DNA of 64,000 bases. It comes from Trochalopteron elliotii. Lineage: Eukaryota > Chordata > Aves > Passeriformes > Leiothrichidae. The position numbers and the translations under genes were made by a program. Under the pieces are notes generated by a model that saw nothing but the letters and a program-made list of their open reading frames with translations, ran no database searches and was not told the DNA's origin. Of this stretch, positions 25,101 to 34,589 are shown in pieces (within the stretch, counting starts at the first letter, position 1; each line of letters opens with the position of its first letter). The stretch is from positions 1,474,493 to 1,538,492 of the forward strand of contig JANPWX010000443.1 of assembly GCA_024734555.1 (NCBI GenBank), read 5' to 3'.

Positions 25101-25297
25101 CTGTTTTAAGTTTGTTTTGTTTTGTTTTCCCCAATCAGGCAGATGAAAAGAGTAACAGAGTGACAGACCAAGAGCAAGAAATGCAAGACAACAACCAGAA
25201 AGAAATTCATGAGGAAAATTATGAGGAGGAAGAGGAGGAGGAGGAAGAGGAAGGCAGAGCTGTTGCAGCAAAAACTCGCAGACGAGGGGAGATGTAG
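10044..25297 (+). CDS. GOLIM4: GOLIM4 (GPP130), Golgi integral membrane protein 4, 15 exons, 5' partial
   Basis: GOLIM4 is a type II cis-Golgi membrane protein that cycles through endosomes in a pH-sensitive way, and its lumenal stem mediates Mn-induced degradation (family knowledge). Fifteen exons with GT-AG borders join without a frame break: 1,892 coding bases, 629 residues plus stop. Adding the missing N-terminal exon (about 60 residues) gives roughly 690, close to the mammalian length of about 700. The order seen is: lumenal coiled coil (YEHRSRLEKSLQKERLEHKK onward), the stretch NLREENRQLRKAHQDIHTQL, a divergent Pro/Gln segment, a Glu-rich block, a Gln-rich block (QLRQQQESLHQQRL), then acidic blocks including NPADDPNNQGEDEFEEAEQ and a run of ten Glu just before the C-terminus. 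The cytoplasmic tail and membrane helix are not in the window. The next gene downstream is convergent. The match to remembered mammalian GOLIM4 is extensive and colinear, so identity is nearly certain. Confidence 0.97.
11296..11345 (+). CDS. GOLIM4: GOLIM4 exon, 50 bp
   Basis: The acceptor is atgttgcag and the donor agg|gtaagt. It encodes (D)FLVYKLEAQETLNKGR. Two leading bases complete an Asp codon with the previous exon, and the exon ends in phase 0. At 50 bp it can be found only by splice signals and homology. Confidence 0.95.
12080..12133 (+). CDS. GOLIM4: GOLIM4 exon, 54 bp
   Basis: The acceptor is ttttgcag and the donor aag|gtgggt. It encodes QDSNSRYSALSVQHQMLK, in phase at both ends. 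It is part of the lumenal coiled coil. Confidence 0.96.
12608..12758 (+). CDS. GOLIM4: GOLIM4 exon, 151 bp
   Basis: The acceptor is tatttgcag and the donor aagg|gtaaat. It encodes SQHEELKKQHADLEEDHRKQ through YLQLQQEKEQEISKLK, a strongly heptad-like coiled coil rich in Lys, Glu and Gln. It ends one base into the next codon. Confidence 0.97.
13933..14015 (+). CDS. GOLIM4: GOLIM4 exon, 83 bp
   Basis: The acceptor is ttttcaacag and the donor aag|gtaggc. It encodes (E)SLYNLREENRQLRKAHQD and continues to IHTQLQDVK. Two leading bases complete a Glu codon. Confidence 0.97.
14586..14669 (+). CDS. GOLIM4: GOLIM4 exon, 84 bp, phase-neutral cassette
   Basis: The acceptor is ttcgtgtag and the donor cag|gtcaga. 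It encodes 28 residues including QQHKNLLSQHNELVVTLEDH and SALAAAQ. Both borders are in phase 0, so skipping it would keep the frame. Shorter GOLIM4 isoforms of this kind are plausible here but cannot be shown from genomic sequence. Confidence 0.96.
15028..15200 (-). mobile_element. CR1 LINE 3'-end fragment
   Basis: An antisense CR1 tail: tcatggaattccagagtg, then ctgccatgggcagggacacc and agcccagccttggacactgc. It lies in a GOLIM4 intron. Confidence 0.75.
16236..16690 (-). mobile_element. CR1 LINE 3' end, about 455 bp
   Basis: The longest CR1 copy in the window. Read on the + strand it starts atcatggaatggtttgggtt, followed by ctgccatgggcaggggcacc, acctggccttggacatttcc and further ORF2-3' sequence. 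The - strand frame across it includes SWHRLPREIVDSPSLEMSKA, the recognisable C-terminal tail of the CR1 reverse-transcriptase polyprotein. It is a relic with no complete ORF. Confidence 0.9.
17723..17890 (+). CDS. GOLIM4: GOLIM4 exon, 168 bp, with GC-rich 3' half
   Basis: The acceptor is ttggctttag and the donor cag|gtaaaa. The first half, TQVEEYKQLKDTLKKIPSFQ, is conserved. The second half is Pro/Gln/Arg-rich (for example PSPQSRPPEQRGAGAEQQHQ) and markedly more GC- and CpG-rich than neighbouring exons. It matches the segment where GOLIM4 orthologs diverge most. Confidence 0.95.
18362..18455 (-). mobile_element. CR1-like LINE fragment (divergent subfamily)
   Basis: Begins atcatggaatcatttaggtt, then aacttcaagatcttcgagtc and a tail with ccagcactaaact, which fits a CR1 subfamily distinct from the other copies. 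Antisense, in a GOLIM4 intron. Confidence 0.7.
18734..19063 (+). CDS. GOLIM4: GOLIM4 exon, 330 bp, Glu-rich
   Basis: The acceptor is ctgttttgcag and the donor gag|gtaggg. It encodes 110 residues in phase 0, very rich in Glu, Gln and Lys, including KELEEEEMEQAGQPEHLEEE. A long frame on the opposite strand here is a shadow produced by the GAG/GAA codons. Confidence 0.95.
20254..20480 (+). CDS. GOLIM4: GOLIM4 exon, 227 bp, Gln-rich
   Basis: The acceptor is tctgtgacag. The donor is ctcag|gttcaa, a weak GTTCAA site chosen because the following exon restores the frame and the known protein order. It encodes a Gln-rich helix including EQQLEQQHLGARRAEEAKQL and LRGQLLRQQQLQERELQLQR, and ends two bases into a Ser codon. 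Confidence 0.92.
20895..20974 (+). CDS. GOLIM4: GOLIM4 exon, 80 bp
   Basis: The acceptor is atgttctcag and the donor ggag|gtaaga. It encodes QQAHYDNMDQDIVQGEEEQG followed by IQEEEG. One leading base completes a Ser codon, and one trailing base begins an Ala codon. Confidence 0.95.
21279..21400 (-). mobile_element. CR1 LINE 3'-end fragment
   Basis: Begins acagaatcatggaattgttt and contains ctgccatggacagggacacc and ccatccagcctggtctga. It is an antisense CR1 tail in a GOLIM4 intron. Confidence 0.8.
21540..21652 (+). CDS. GOLIM4: GOLIM4 exon, 113 bp, acidic
   Basis: The acceptor is attcctcag and the donor tca|gtaagt. It encodes (A)YEHDNQHQDEGEDDDQNN and on to EHQAENQQADES. Two leading bases complete an Ala codon, and the end is phase 0. 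Confidence 0.93.
22727..22894 (+). CDS. GOLIM4: GOLIM4 exon, 168 bp, acidic
   Basis: The acceptor is gtgaattgcag. The donor is ttggtg|gtgggt, chosen so that the protein reads EEHLV then MAGNPD, as in mammals. It contains the highly conserved NPADDPNNQGEDEFEEAEQ and EENLPDENE blocks. The frame stays open into the upstream intron, but that extension is intronic. Confidence 0.95.
23307..23375 (+). CDS. GOLIM4: GOLIM4 exon, 69 bp
   Basis: The acceptor is tctctgtgcag and the donor gag|gtaaga. It encodes MAGNPDQQEDNVDEQYQEEG plus EEE, phase 0 at both ends. Confidence 0.96.
24724..24804 (+). CDS. GOLIM4: GOLIM4 exon, 81 bp
   Basis: The acceptor is gctttgcag and the donor aat|gtgagt. It encodes VQEDLTEEKKRELEHNAEEP followed by YGENEEN, phase 0 at both ends. 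Confidence 0.96.
25139..25297 (+). CDS. GOLIM4: GOLIM4 terminal coding exon
   Basis: The acceptor is ttccccaatcag and the stop TAG is at 25,295-25,297. It encodes ADEKSNRVTDQEQEMQDNNQ, then a run of ten consecutive Glu from alternating GAG/GAA codons, and the C-terminus KTRRRGEM. Mammalian GOLIM4 ends in the very similar HRRAEM. Confidence 0.96.
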   Translation, partial: ADEKSNRVTDQEQEMQDNNQKEIHEENYEEEEEEEEEEGRAVAAKTRRRGEM

Positions 25298-27000
25298 TTC
25301 CTCCCTTCATTTTTCTTTTTCCAGTACAAAAAATTCCTGTTGTGTTTTTTTTTTTAAACCAACTTGTTTTTAAGGTATTTAATTTCCAAGAAGAAAAAAA
25401 AAAAACCAGCTTGTTTTTTTCCACTTTTTACTTTTCTATTGGGTGCTGTGCTGTGTTTATATGAATACAGTATTTTGATACTCTAAATTAGGATTTCTTT
25501 TTTATCCAGGCTGTACATAACTAGACATCCTCTGGGTTGAATTTTTTGTAACTCTGGGCACGGTTTCTAGAGGCCATTTTGGATACACTTTCACCTTGTC
25601 CAGGCCTGCCAGAATGTTTGGTGTCCTGTCAGATGCACTCAACACTGAAGGGAATATTCCTAGTGCCTAAATCCAGGTGACTTCAGTCACTCCAGCTCGT
25701 TGTCTTCCATGGATTTATTCTGACCAAGGGCTGCTTATTCCTTGTAACCTCACAAAGTCCTCCCTTTGCAGGACCAGGCCTTTTCTAGGTGCAGAACAGT
25801 TATGAAATATGCAAATTTCACAAGCCTTCAGAATGCAGCCAAGTTAGCAGCTGTTAATTTTGGCAGCTGTTTAGATATGGTTCAATTATGCATTTATTTT
25901 AATGAGCATTCCCAGGTACTTCAATTACAAGCAGTACCTGGCTGCTCATGCAGATGGGGCTGTGCTGAGAGGAGCTGGGAGCTAAAAAACCAGTTTAAGC
26001 TTGGAGCTCCATTATGCCAAATCAAAACACTACAGCTGTCACAGGGATGAAGATTTACAGCAGCAGCAATTTCCTCCTCCTAATTAATGTATAAAATATT
26101 TGACCAGAACCAGATTGGTGTTGCCTCAGTGCCATGTTTTCTGGAGGGTGTGGTAGCTGAGCTGACACAGTTGGTGCAAGATGTTGAACTTAAAGGCCTT
26201 TACCTTCTTTTTCCTTATTTATTTACAAAAATCTGCTGGCAGGATTTCTGTGTGCCCCAGGGTGAGACTCAGGCTCGAGCCAAAGCCCACAGAAGTTGTT
26301 TAGCCCAGCAAACATTTCCAGCACTGCATGCTGAAACCTGAGGGGGAGGGGGGGGTGGGAAATGACACAAAAATTGTGCCTTGGTGTGGGCTACCCTCAA
26401 CATAATCCCAGTGCATGAAATATAAAATATTTGTATTGGTGCAGACACTAGTTATTTAATATATGTTAAAGGAGAATGGGAATCTGGATTTCCCAGGCTA
26501 TGCCCCATTGCTGGAAATGAGGCACAGGGGAAGTCCCCATCAAAGGCTGTGTTAATATATAAAGGGAGAGGGAGTGTGGGGGTGTTTTTCCCTTTTTTTT
26601 TTTGGTTTTTATAATGATGCATAGCAATGTTTTTAGTTTAATTTTTTATATGAATGTAATTTAATTCATTTTTCTACTAACTTGATTATATTATGTTTTA
26701 TAGTTGGTCTCCATTCATTGCAATTTTCCTAATTGTCCCAGATCCAGTGCTTATGTTTCATAGGAAGATTTTTGTCAGTGAGTATTTTGGGTTTTCTAGT
26801 TACCATAAATCAGATTTACCTTATGTATAAAAAAAAAAAGTTTACATGAGACTGTAAAATGTATAATATGTACATAATCTTCAGAATACAATTATTTTGG
26901 TAAATTGGCCTGTATTTTTAATGTCATGGTTGCAGTATTTAATTATTTGAGGCATAATAAAACTTGACTGCAGTCAATAAACAAGAATGTAGTTACTGAT
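25298..27000 (+). other. GOLIM4: GOLIM4 3' untranslated region
   Basis: AT-rich, ORF-poor sequence continues from the stop codon to a pair of poly(A) signals. It holds no recognised interspersed repeat, in contrast to the flanking spacer, which fits a transcribed UTR. The 3' border is inferred from the poly(A) signals and is accurate only to about 20 bases. Confidence 0.75.
26956..26981 (+). terminator. GOLIM4: GOLIM4 poly(A) signals (two AATAAA)
   Basis: AATAAA occurs at 26,956-26,961 and again at 26,976-26,981, followed within about 35 bases by a GT-rich tract (ggggtttgtgtcagttt). This is the usual layout of a cleavage and polyadenylation site. Confidence 0.75.
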
Positions 27001-27939
27001 CTTCCACAGGCGTGAGGGGTTTGTGTCAGTTTTCCTCATGATGTGTTTGGATTTCATGTTAATACAGGAAACAGGGACAGGCAGGGGAAGGGATGGAGCC
27101 CTGGCAGCAATGTCAGGGAAGGGGGATATTTTTGTTAATGATATTCCCACCTCTGTGCCTGACAAGGGTCAGAGTGCCAGACCCAGGGGGACCATGGGGT
27201 AGCTGAGCTGGTCCTCATTGCCCCTGGAATTCAGGGAATGCCAAATGCTTGGCTAAATCGACAATTTAATGAGTTTCTGTGACCTAAAAACAAGTGGAGC
27301 TGGGCCACAGCCCCAGCCTTGGAGCAGAGGATGAGCAGCACAGGGGGATGCTCAGTTTTCCAGCTCCCAGAGTGTGATCCCAGCAGGATGCTCTGGTTGA
27401 GGACTAACGAGAGGGAAAGTTGGAATTCAAAAGGAAAATTCCATCACTTTGGGATTTGGCAGCAGCAGAGCAGCCGTGGGCATCCCATGACCAGGGCTGG
27501 CAGGGACTCCTCAAAATACTGGAGACAGTTCAGGGAGCAGGGGGAGAGCACTGGGAAAACCCAGGAAAATAAATCCATGCTACAGACAGCTTGGGAGAGG
27601 AGAGTCCTGGTGCTTTGGCTGAGAACACACACAGGAAAACACCCAGTGAGGCAGGAGCCCTCAGCCTCCCACTGGAACACAACAAAAAAACCCACAATGA
27701 AATTCTGACCAGAAATAGCCTGTTTGGTCATGGAGTTAATTAGTCTTTGCAGCAGTTAATTGAAAGGCTGCGATGAATTGTTGATCGTGAGACAAACTTT
27801 GAAAAGCTTCTCTGGTTCAGCCCCAGCTTGGGCATCACCAGAGGATCCTGCCCACCACAAGCTGAAAGGTCAGTCAAGAGCACGATAAGAGTTGCTTTAG
27901 CCATGAACACGTGAAAAAAAAAAATAACACAGTGCGAAA

Positions 27940-28205
27940 AATAAACGCGGTGGAATTCATTCCGCGGGTGAGGGAATGCTCCGGAGCTCACCTCGGTGAG
28001 GCTGCTCCGTGTGGCGCTGCAAAGCCCACGGGAGAGGCTGTGCCCGCAAATCCATTTGTCACCGAAATTCGGGGCTGACACCTTGTATCCACCTCTGCTC
28101 GGGTTTGCACGGGAAGGAGCCGCCGGGCATTCCCTGCTGAGCGCGACCGGTCTGAGCGCGTAAAATCCGTGTTTACAGAGCTCCCGGGGCTGCATCGGGG
28201 GTAAA
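27940..28205. promoter_or_regulatory. Isolated CpG island
   Basis: Roughly 25 CpG dinucleotides fall within about 265 bases (by eye), including clustered acgcgg, ccgcgg, gccgccggg, gcgcgaccgg and gagcgcg, while the surrounding kilobases are strongly CpG-depleted. It lies about 1 kb beyond the GOLIM4 poly(A) site. The sequence shows a CpG island. Promoter or enhancer function is inference, and no transcript can be assigned. Confidence 0.6.
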
Positions 28206-28243
28206 CACACACACACACACACAGACACACACAGACACACAGC
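28203..28243. repeat. CA microsatellite
   Basis: An imperfect (CA)n run interrupted twice by CAGACA, directly beside the CpG island. Confidence 0.95.
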
Positions 28244-28372
28244 GTCTGCGGGCTGGGGCAGAGAGAAAACAAAACTGTGCATCCAGAGCACGAGGAAAAG
28301 TTGCCTTTGGTACATCTGACACAGCAGCAGCCCACAAACAGAGTTTGCTTCTTGCTGGTTCCAATGCAGAAC

Positions 28373-28375
<3 letters not shown>

Positions 28376-28417
<42 letters not shown>
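28376..28417. repeat. TCA trinucleotide microsatellite, 14 perfect units
   Basis: Forty-two bases of uninterrupted TCA, followed 15 bases later by a poly-A run at about 28,433. A perfect array of this length is a likely polymorphic marker. Confidence 0.97.
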
Positions 28418-29797
28418 CAACTAAAGAGAATTTAAAAAAAAAAAAAAAAAACAAACCCAAACGATTTTGCTATATCTGCTAGTAAAGTTTGGAGTTTTTT
28501 TTCCTTAGAGTTCATGTTCTAGGTATCCATCAGCTCTGTTATACTCAGCTGATGAGAAGAACAACAGCTTTACTTGTTCCTGTGTGCTGAAACTCACCAC
28601 AGAAAATTCACAGGCATTCTGGGATCAATAACTTACCATTCCTTGGAACACAATCCCTGGACTTCAATGCATGTTTTGTTCTCAAACCATGTTAAGGAAG
28701 TGCTAAACCCTCTTGCAGTGAGAGGTGCAGAGAGAAGCCAGCACAGGGATCTGGACAAGGATTTTGAGAGGAAATCTCCAGATTGGTCCCAAGTTTAGCC
28801 CCAGAGTCCTGCTGAACCACCTGACCATGATCACCAATATAAAACTGGATCTTCTGCACCTTTTCAGCCACACAGCAAATGATTCTGTCAGTCCAAAAAA
28901 CTATTTTGCAGCAGAGTTTTGACCTGGGGCGATCTCTCACTGTTTTAGTCCCCAGCCCTTGTGTGTACAAGCTCCTGCCCTTTCCTCTCCTCCCCTCTGC
29001 TGCCAGCTGTTTGCTCAGCTCCACATCTGCATTTCCACTGCCCAAATTAACTCTCCACCAAAGTTTCTGATGTGGCAAAACTATCAGGACAATTCTTCCA
29101 TCATAAATGCTCCATTTATCAGCCATGTACATCACCACAGCACCCCAAAAATATCTGGAACATGCTCCTGGTGCCCTGGGAGCTACAGGAGCAGCCCCTC
29201 CAGGGAATGCCCATCCCAGAGCCTGGAAAAGCTGCCACAGCATCAGAGAGCTGCCTGTGGTGCAGTTGTGGGGGTAACAATGAACTGAAGGAGATACAAA
29301 GGTGAGCTTTAATGAAAGGTTGAATCTCCCAGGGAGTTTTATCCACAGTCTTGTACCAAGAGAACAGAAAATAGTCATATTTTGGAAAAGGCAGCAGCCT
29401 TAATTAATGAACAGATGCTACTGCTGGGTGCTCAGCAGAACAAAGTTGTCAGTTCTGTGAAAATGAGATTATGGAATGAATTCCCAGACTGTGTGGGATC
29501 CATGATCCCACTGGTGTCAGAGAGAAGGGCAAGACCTGCAGGGTCTGCCCAACCTGTGGAAAAGCCAAACTCAATCTTTCCCAGCAGGAGATGCAAAGTT
29601 ACCCCTGGAAAGCTGCAGTTGTGCTGAGGGTCCCAGGGCAGCCCTGTGAGGACACTCCTGGCTGCACAATCCAGGAGCTCTTTGTGGACAGCAGACATTC
29701 CAGGGGAATTCCTTCATTTCAGGCTGCCAATCTTGCAGTCATTTGTTGTGACAGGTGAGGAATGTGACAGCTCCCATGCATTAAGGTGAGATGGTTT

Positions 29798-29838
29798 AAT
29801 ATACATATATATATATATATACTCACATAAATATATAT
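29798..29838. repeat. AT-rich simple repeat
   Basis: A TA-rich run (atatacatatatatatata) with a short interruption, immediately before a CR1 copy. Confidence 0.9.
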
Positions 29839-29844
29839 AATGGG

Positions 29845-30095
29845 GATAAATTGGAAGAGGGAAAATTTAGGCTGGTTATTAAAAGAAATTCTTCACTGTG
29901 AGGACAATTAGAAACAGGAACAGGTGTCCCAAGGAGGTTGTGGATTCCCCATCCCTGGAAGAGTCCAAGGCCAGGCTGGATAAGACCTTGAGCACCCTGG
30001 AATAGTGGAAGGTGTCCCTGCCCATGGCAGGGGGTGGAACTGGATCAGCTTTAAGGTCTCTTCCAACCCAAACCACGCTGGAATTCTGCATCTCT
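29845..30095 (+). mobile_element. CR1 LINE 3' end, about 250 bp
   Basis: Sense-orientation CR1: aattcttcactgtgaggaca, ccaaggccaggctggataag, gtccctgcccatggcagggg, ttccaacccaaaccacgctg, ending in the degraded ATTCT-type tail. Confidence 0.88.
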
Positions 30096-32911
30096 GAATA
30101 CACAGATATACAGAAATATCTATTACGTGAAGTCATTTGTGCAGGTTTCTATTTACCTGAGCCTTGGGCAAAAGGCTCTTGTAGATGAGCTCAGTTCTGA
30201 CTTTCCAGACTCTCCTGCAACCCAAGACAGACTTTTATGAATGTCTGGATCCCAGTGGCCTCTTTCCCTGAGGAACATGAGGCACAGAAGAGCCAACTGC
30301 ACTCCTTGGGCTGCAAAATGCTCTAGGAAACAAAGGCAAATTGGACATGGAAAAGGTTCCCCCCCCGATGGATGCCATGCCAGATGGCTGTGTTAATGGA
30401 TTGATTTGGTTGTAAAATGAAGGGATGTGGTGCAATAATGAAAAATATTGAGATGTTTCCCACCTCAAAATCAATATTTTAATGAGTTTTAAAGTAAATT
30501 TGTTGAAAATAATGCTGAGATTTGAAGAAAGTCTTTGTGGAAGTGTTATAATTCACAGTGACAGATCTGCAAAGCCTCAGTCCATGTTGTTCCTGAAGAG
30601 ACACTGAGATTTATTCTGGAGAAAGTTTAAAATTAGAATATTGGAAAATTCTTCTGCAGTTTCAAAATTGAGAAGTTGTTCAGAATGGAGTTTCTCACTG
30701 ATGTTTTTGTATGGAACTTCAGGCACCCAACCAGGAGATCTCCAAATCCCAACAACTTGAGTTCCTGTGGATTATTTGGGGGCTCTGTTGCAAAGCAAGG
30801 GGGACTCAGTGCAAGGATGAGGAAAGAACAGGCCAGAACTTTCAGCCTGCCTCCCTTCCCACATGGATTTGGGCTGTGCTGTAATTAGCAGCTCTCCAGG
30901 TTATTCTGCATGGTGGTTCCACACTGTCAGACATCCCCCTCAGGGCTTGTCCTCACAGCAAACATCATTAAATTTGCAATTTACCTCAGTGCCTGCTGCA
31001 TTCCCCATCCTGTCAGATTGCCTCAAAGAAACCTCTGCTCTAGTGCTGCCTGAATGCAGCACAAAGCCCACTTCTAGCCTTTCTCACCCTGTTTTATTCC
31101 TCCTGTTCAGCTTTCCTGCCTCCAGCAGCTCTTGTGGCTTTCCTGTGCTCCACGTGGATCCCCATGAATGGCACTGACACCTCAGCTCTGCCCCTCAGCA
31201 CTAAAAAACTGCTTTTTTGAGCCTTTTGGATGGAAGCCTTTGCAGGTAACATCCCCAATAAATTAACCTCAGTCCACACCTGAGCTGCCCCCTGTTCTGA
31301 GGGGACCATCTGCATCACAGGAATTCCAATCAGAGTCCTGAGGAGACAAGGAAAAGGGACATTTCCATCTTGCTGGGCAGCAAAGGTTTCACAGCTCAAG
31401 CTATTAAACGTTACAGCGTGGAAAAAGGAGAGGAGATTATTTGACATTCCTCTGTATCTTAGGAAACTGCTGAAGAGTCATGAATATTTCAAAGAGCCCT
31501 GGCTTTCCAGAGAGGTGCTTTAAATCTCTTTGGTGTGCAACAGATGTGGTGTTTTTCATTCCAGGTACAGCATCACAGATCAAGCTCTAGCTTGGGTTGC
31601 TGGTATTTTAAGCAGCAGAGGACAAAAAAAAAATTAAATAAAAATCAATATTTTCTGCCTTACAGGGCAATCCCACAACTGCCAATTCTGTTGGTGAATG
31701 ACCTGATCTGTGATTTGCTTATCCCACATCACCTCTTCCTGTTCATGGACTTTGCTAAAGGTGCCTCCTGTGGGAAGCAGCTCCCAACTTGGGTAAAAGC
31801 ACAGAGTCAGCTTCCAGTTTTGTTTCCTTGCCTCCATAAAGCTGCATTTTGCCTTCTGACAGTGTTTCCTTGGGATAATTGTGCTCAGACCCAAAGGAGC
31901 TGGCACTCAGATTCCAGGGGAGCTGCACAAGTCCCTGTTTGTGCTGAGTGATCCCTCAGGTACACCTTGACCCCCTCTGGTGTGAGCAGTGGGGTTTGGA
32001 ACCTCCCCCTGACCTCCAAAGGCCACAGACCTCATCCCAGAGAATTCAGGCAAGGAAAACACAGGAAAAATAAGAAATCAAGGCTTCAGGCCTCACAGGA
32101 AGAGCTTGGTTTGTTTGGTTCCTTGTGGATAGGGAGGGAAAGGCCACCCTCACTTGGTGCTGTCAGGCTCACACTCAATAACTGAGCAAAGCACATCCAT
32201 CCCCTGCAGGGCAGGACACCCATCCCACTGCCAGGCCTGGGGAATGGCAAACCTTTAGGGAATTTTCCCCATTCCTCACAAGATTTGGGCCCATTTGGGT
32301 CTCACCTCCTGCAGGGCACTGATGCAGAGGGGTTGCTGGAGCATCCCTTTGTGCACAAACCATTTAAAAATGTGCTCAGGAGGTGACAGCTCTGCCTCAA
32401 CCCCCCCCAAGCACTGCCAGCCCAAGTAATGCAATACCTAATAAGAGGATTAAGTAGAGAGGAATTCTGTTTAATATTGCATTAGCCATGGCAGATCCCT
32501 TCCCTGCCTGTTCCAGCTCCCTCACAGGATACAATGTCCAGCTTGTAAGGGAAGCTCATTGACATCTGATCAGTCAATAAATCTGTTCTTGTTTTTTAAT
32601 GACCCCAAGAGCTGTTTCCACACGCTCACATCATCTTACCAACAATTTACCCTCATAAATTAATTATTTCCTGCAGGGCCTTTTAAACCCTATGACCTGT
32701 TTTAGCTCCTTTGCAGCAGTTCTCATCTAATTGTAAATCAAGGCTCGGGGCAGAGCAGGGTTAAACCTCATCAGCCCAAAGAGAGCTGAGAAAAACCAGT
32801 AGCAGAGAGGCAAAGACATGAGGCTACTCCCAGGCACAAAAATTCCAACAAAAACAGCAGCAAAAACCTTCTCAAATGATCCAGGAGTCAGGACAGAGGG
32901 ATGGAGCATGG

Positions 32912-33300
32912 CTGCTGTGAGGAAAGGCTGGGAGAACTGGGGTTGTTCAGCCTGGGAAAGAGTTTGGGGTGACTCAGTTGTGACCTTCCAGTGCCTGAGG
33001 GGAGCTTCAAGAAGGATGGACAGGAGCTGTTTAGGAGGGACTGGAGTGACAGGGCAATGGGAATGGCTTTAAACTGACTGAGGGTAGGGTTAGAGGGAAT
33101 ATTGGGAGGAAATTGTTCTCTCTGAGGATGGAGAGCCCTGGCACAGGGTGCCCAGAGAAGCTGTGGCTGCCCCTGGATCCCTGGCAGTGTCCAAGGCCAG
33201 GCTGGACAGGGTTTGGGGCAGCCTGGGACAGTGGAAGGTGTTGGAACTGAATAATCTTTAAGGTCCCTTTGAACCCAAACCATTCTGTGCTTCTACAGCT
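32912..33300 (+). mobile_element. CR1 LINE 3' end, about 390 bp
   Basis: Sense-orientation CR1: ggggttgttcagcctgggaa, gccctggcacagggtgccca, gtccaaggccaggctggaca and acccaaaccattctgtgctt. The usual palindromic catggcagg segment is lost near its end. Confidence 0.88.
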
Positions 33301-33851
33301 TAGGATAAGTGGATTTGAGTCCTTTGCTGCTAAATCCTGCACATGAGATTTGAATAATTTTCCCTTCTGTGCCTGAGTTTCCTGCCTGTGTAAACAGGGA
33401 GGACAGTCCTCTATTATCATATAAGGACTTGATCAATAAGAATGCATTAAAGATTCATATATAGGTGTATTAAAGCATCCATGCTATGCTAATGCCTCCC
33501 ATTTAAATACTATAAAAAGCTCAGTGGGCTCTTGACTGAGCCATTAAGTGAACGATGGGCAAATTGGAAATGTCCAAGAAAAAAGGAGCAGAATTACACT
33601 CTGCTATGAAACACCAGGCAGCTCCCATAAAAATCAATGGCACTGCATAGCAGTAAATTGCAGGGGAGATGAGCTTTATTTCATGGCTCATAAGTGAACA
33701 TGAATCTCTAACAGCCTGTCAGCCCTGACAGCTGTGCCTCTGCAAGGACTGGAGTTTTGGGAGCTGCCTTCATGCCCTGGACTGGCTCCTGTGGGCAACA
33801 ACTCCTTTCCAACAGGGAGAATCATCCAGGGGAAGGGATGTCACCACAAGG

Positions 33852-34361
33852 TGATGCCTTAAGTTTTACCTTTCATGTATTTCAGACTCTGTGCTGCCCA
33901 GGGGTGCAGTTCTGAGCTCACATTCAGTGTCACTCAGCTCTGCACAGAGCAGGGACACAAAACAAATCCTTTTCCAGATGGAGACCAAGGACAATGAGTA
34001 CAACTTTCAGGCCCAAGAGCACAAACAACAGTGGACTGAAGAGAGAAAACAAGAAGGATGGGACCTCACAACCTGAAGCTGTAACTGGACGATTAAACCC
34101 AAAATGCAAATGGGCCAAAGCTTCTAAAACTGTGAGACCTCATGACCATTTGTCCATTTTGTGACCATTTTGTGACCATTTTGGGTTCATTTTGTGACCA
34201 TTTTATGTCCATTTTATGACCATTTTAGGTCCACCTTAGGTGTAGTCCTGACCAGGCCCTGTCCTGCCCAAGGTGTATCCTAAAGGCCTCTCAATAAATC
34301 TCTGCTTTATTCTCTTAGCTCTGCCCAGTCTCTGTTCCAGCTCAGCCTTCCCAAGGCATCA
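33852..34361 (+). mobile_element. Solo LTR of an endogenous retrovirus (510 bp)
   Basis: It begins TGATGCCTT and ends AAGGCATCA, a perfect 9-bp inverted pair with TG...CA termini. The bases AAGG lie immediately on both sides, a 4-bp target-site duplication. Inside are a CATTTTGTGAC-type tandem array (34,150-34,235) and an AATAAA in ctctcaataaatctctgctt about 70 bases before the end, which sets + orientation. No retroviral coding region adjoins, so it is a solo LTR. The 3' end resembles passerine ERV LTRs I recall, but the subfamily is not assigned. Confidence 0.88.
34150..34235. repeat. 11-14-bp tandem repeat inside the LTR
   Basis: About eight degenerate copies of (g/a)accattttgtg or gtccattttatg. 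It lies wholly inside the solo LTR. Confidence 0.85.
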
Positions 34362-34589
34362 AAGGTTTCAGTGCACTCTGAGGTGGCAGAAAGCCTCTCA
34401 AGCCTCACAGGGCTCATCCCCCTGAAACCTGCAGTGACTGACTGAGCTGTGCAAAAACTCCTTTAAAATGTGGGATTTGTTTCTGTGTGTTCTGCTCTCT
34501 GAGCACCTTCTGCTTCAGGCAGACAAGTTATTCCCTAATGATCTTTTGGCTGCATCTTAAGGAGGGACAGAGAGGAGAAGAAGCCTGCC

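Larger units (their letters stand above)
10119..25138 (+). other. GOLIM4: GOLIM4 internal introns
   Basis: The fourteen introns between the listed exons range from about 0.3 to 3 kb. CR1 relics lie at 15,028 and 16,236 (one intron), 18,362 and 21,279. Small features are a run of 13 C at 14,506-14,518 just ahead of an exon, a short TG repeat at about 17,955, and several poly-T/A tracts. I see no further exon or RNA gene in them. Confidence 0.75.

Noticed and set aside
27740..28315. 191-codon - strand open frame across the CpG island
   Set aside because: It runs through the CA microsatellite as a Val/Cys run, has no recognisable domain and no splice support. High GC explains the lack of stops.
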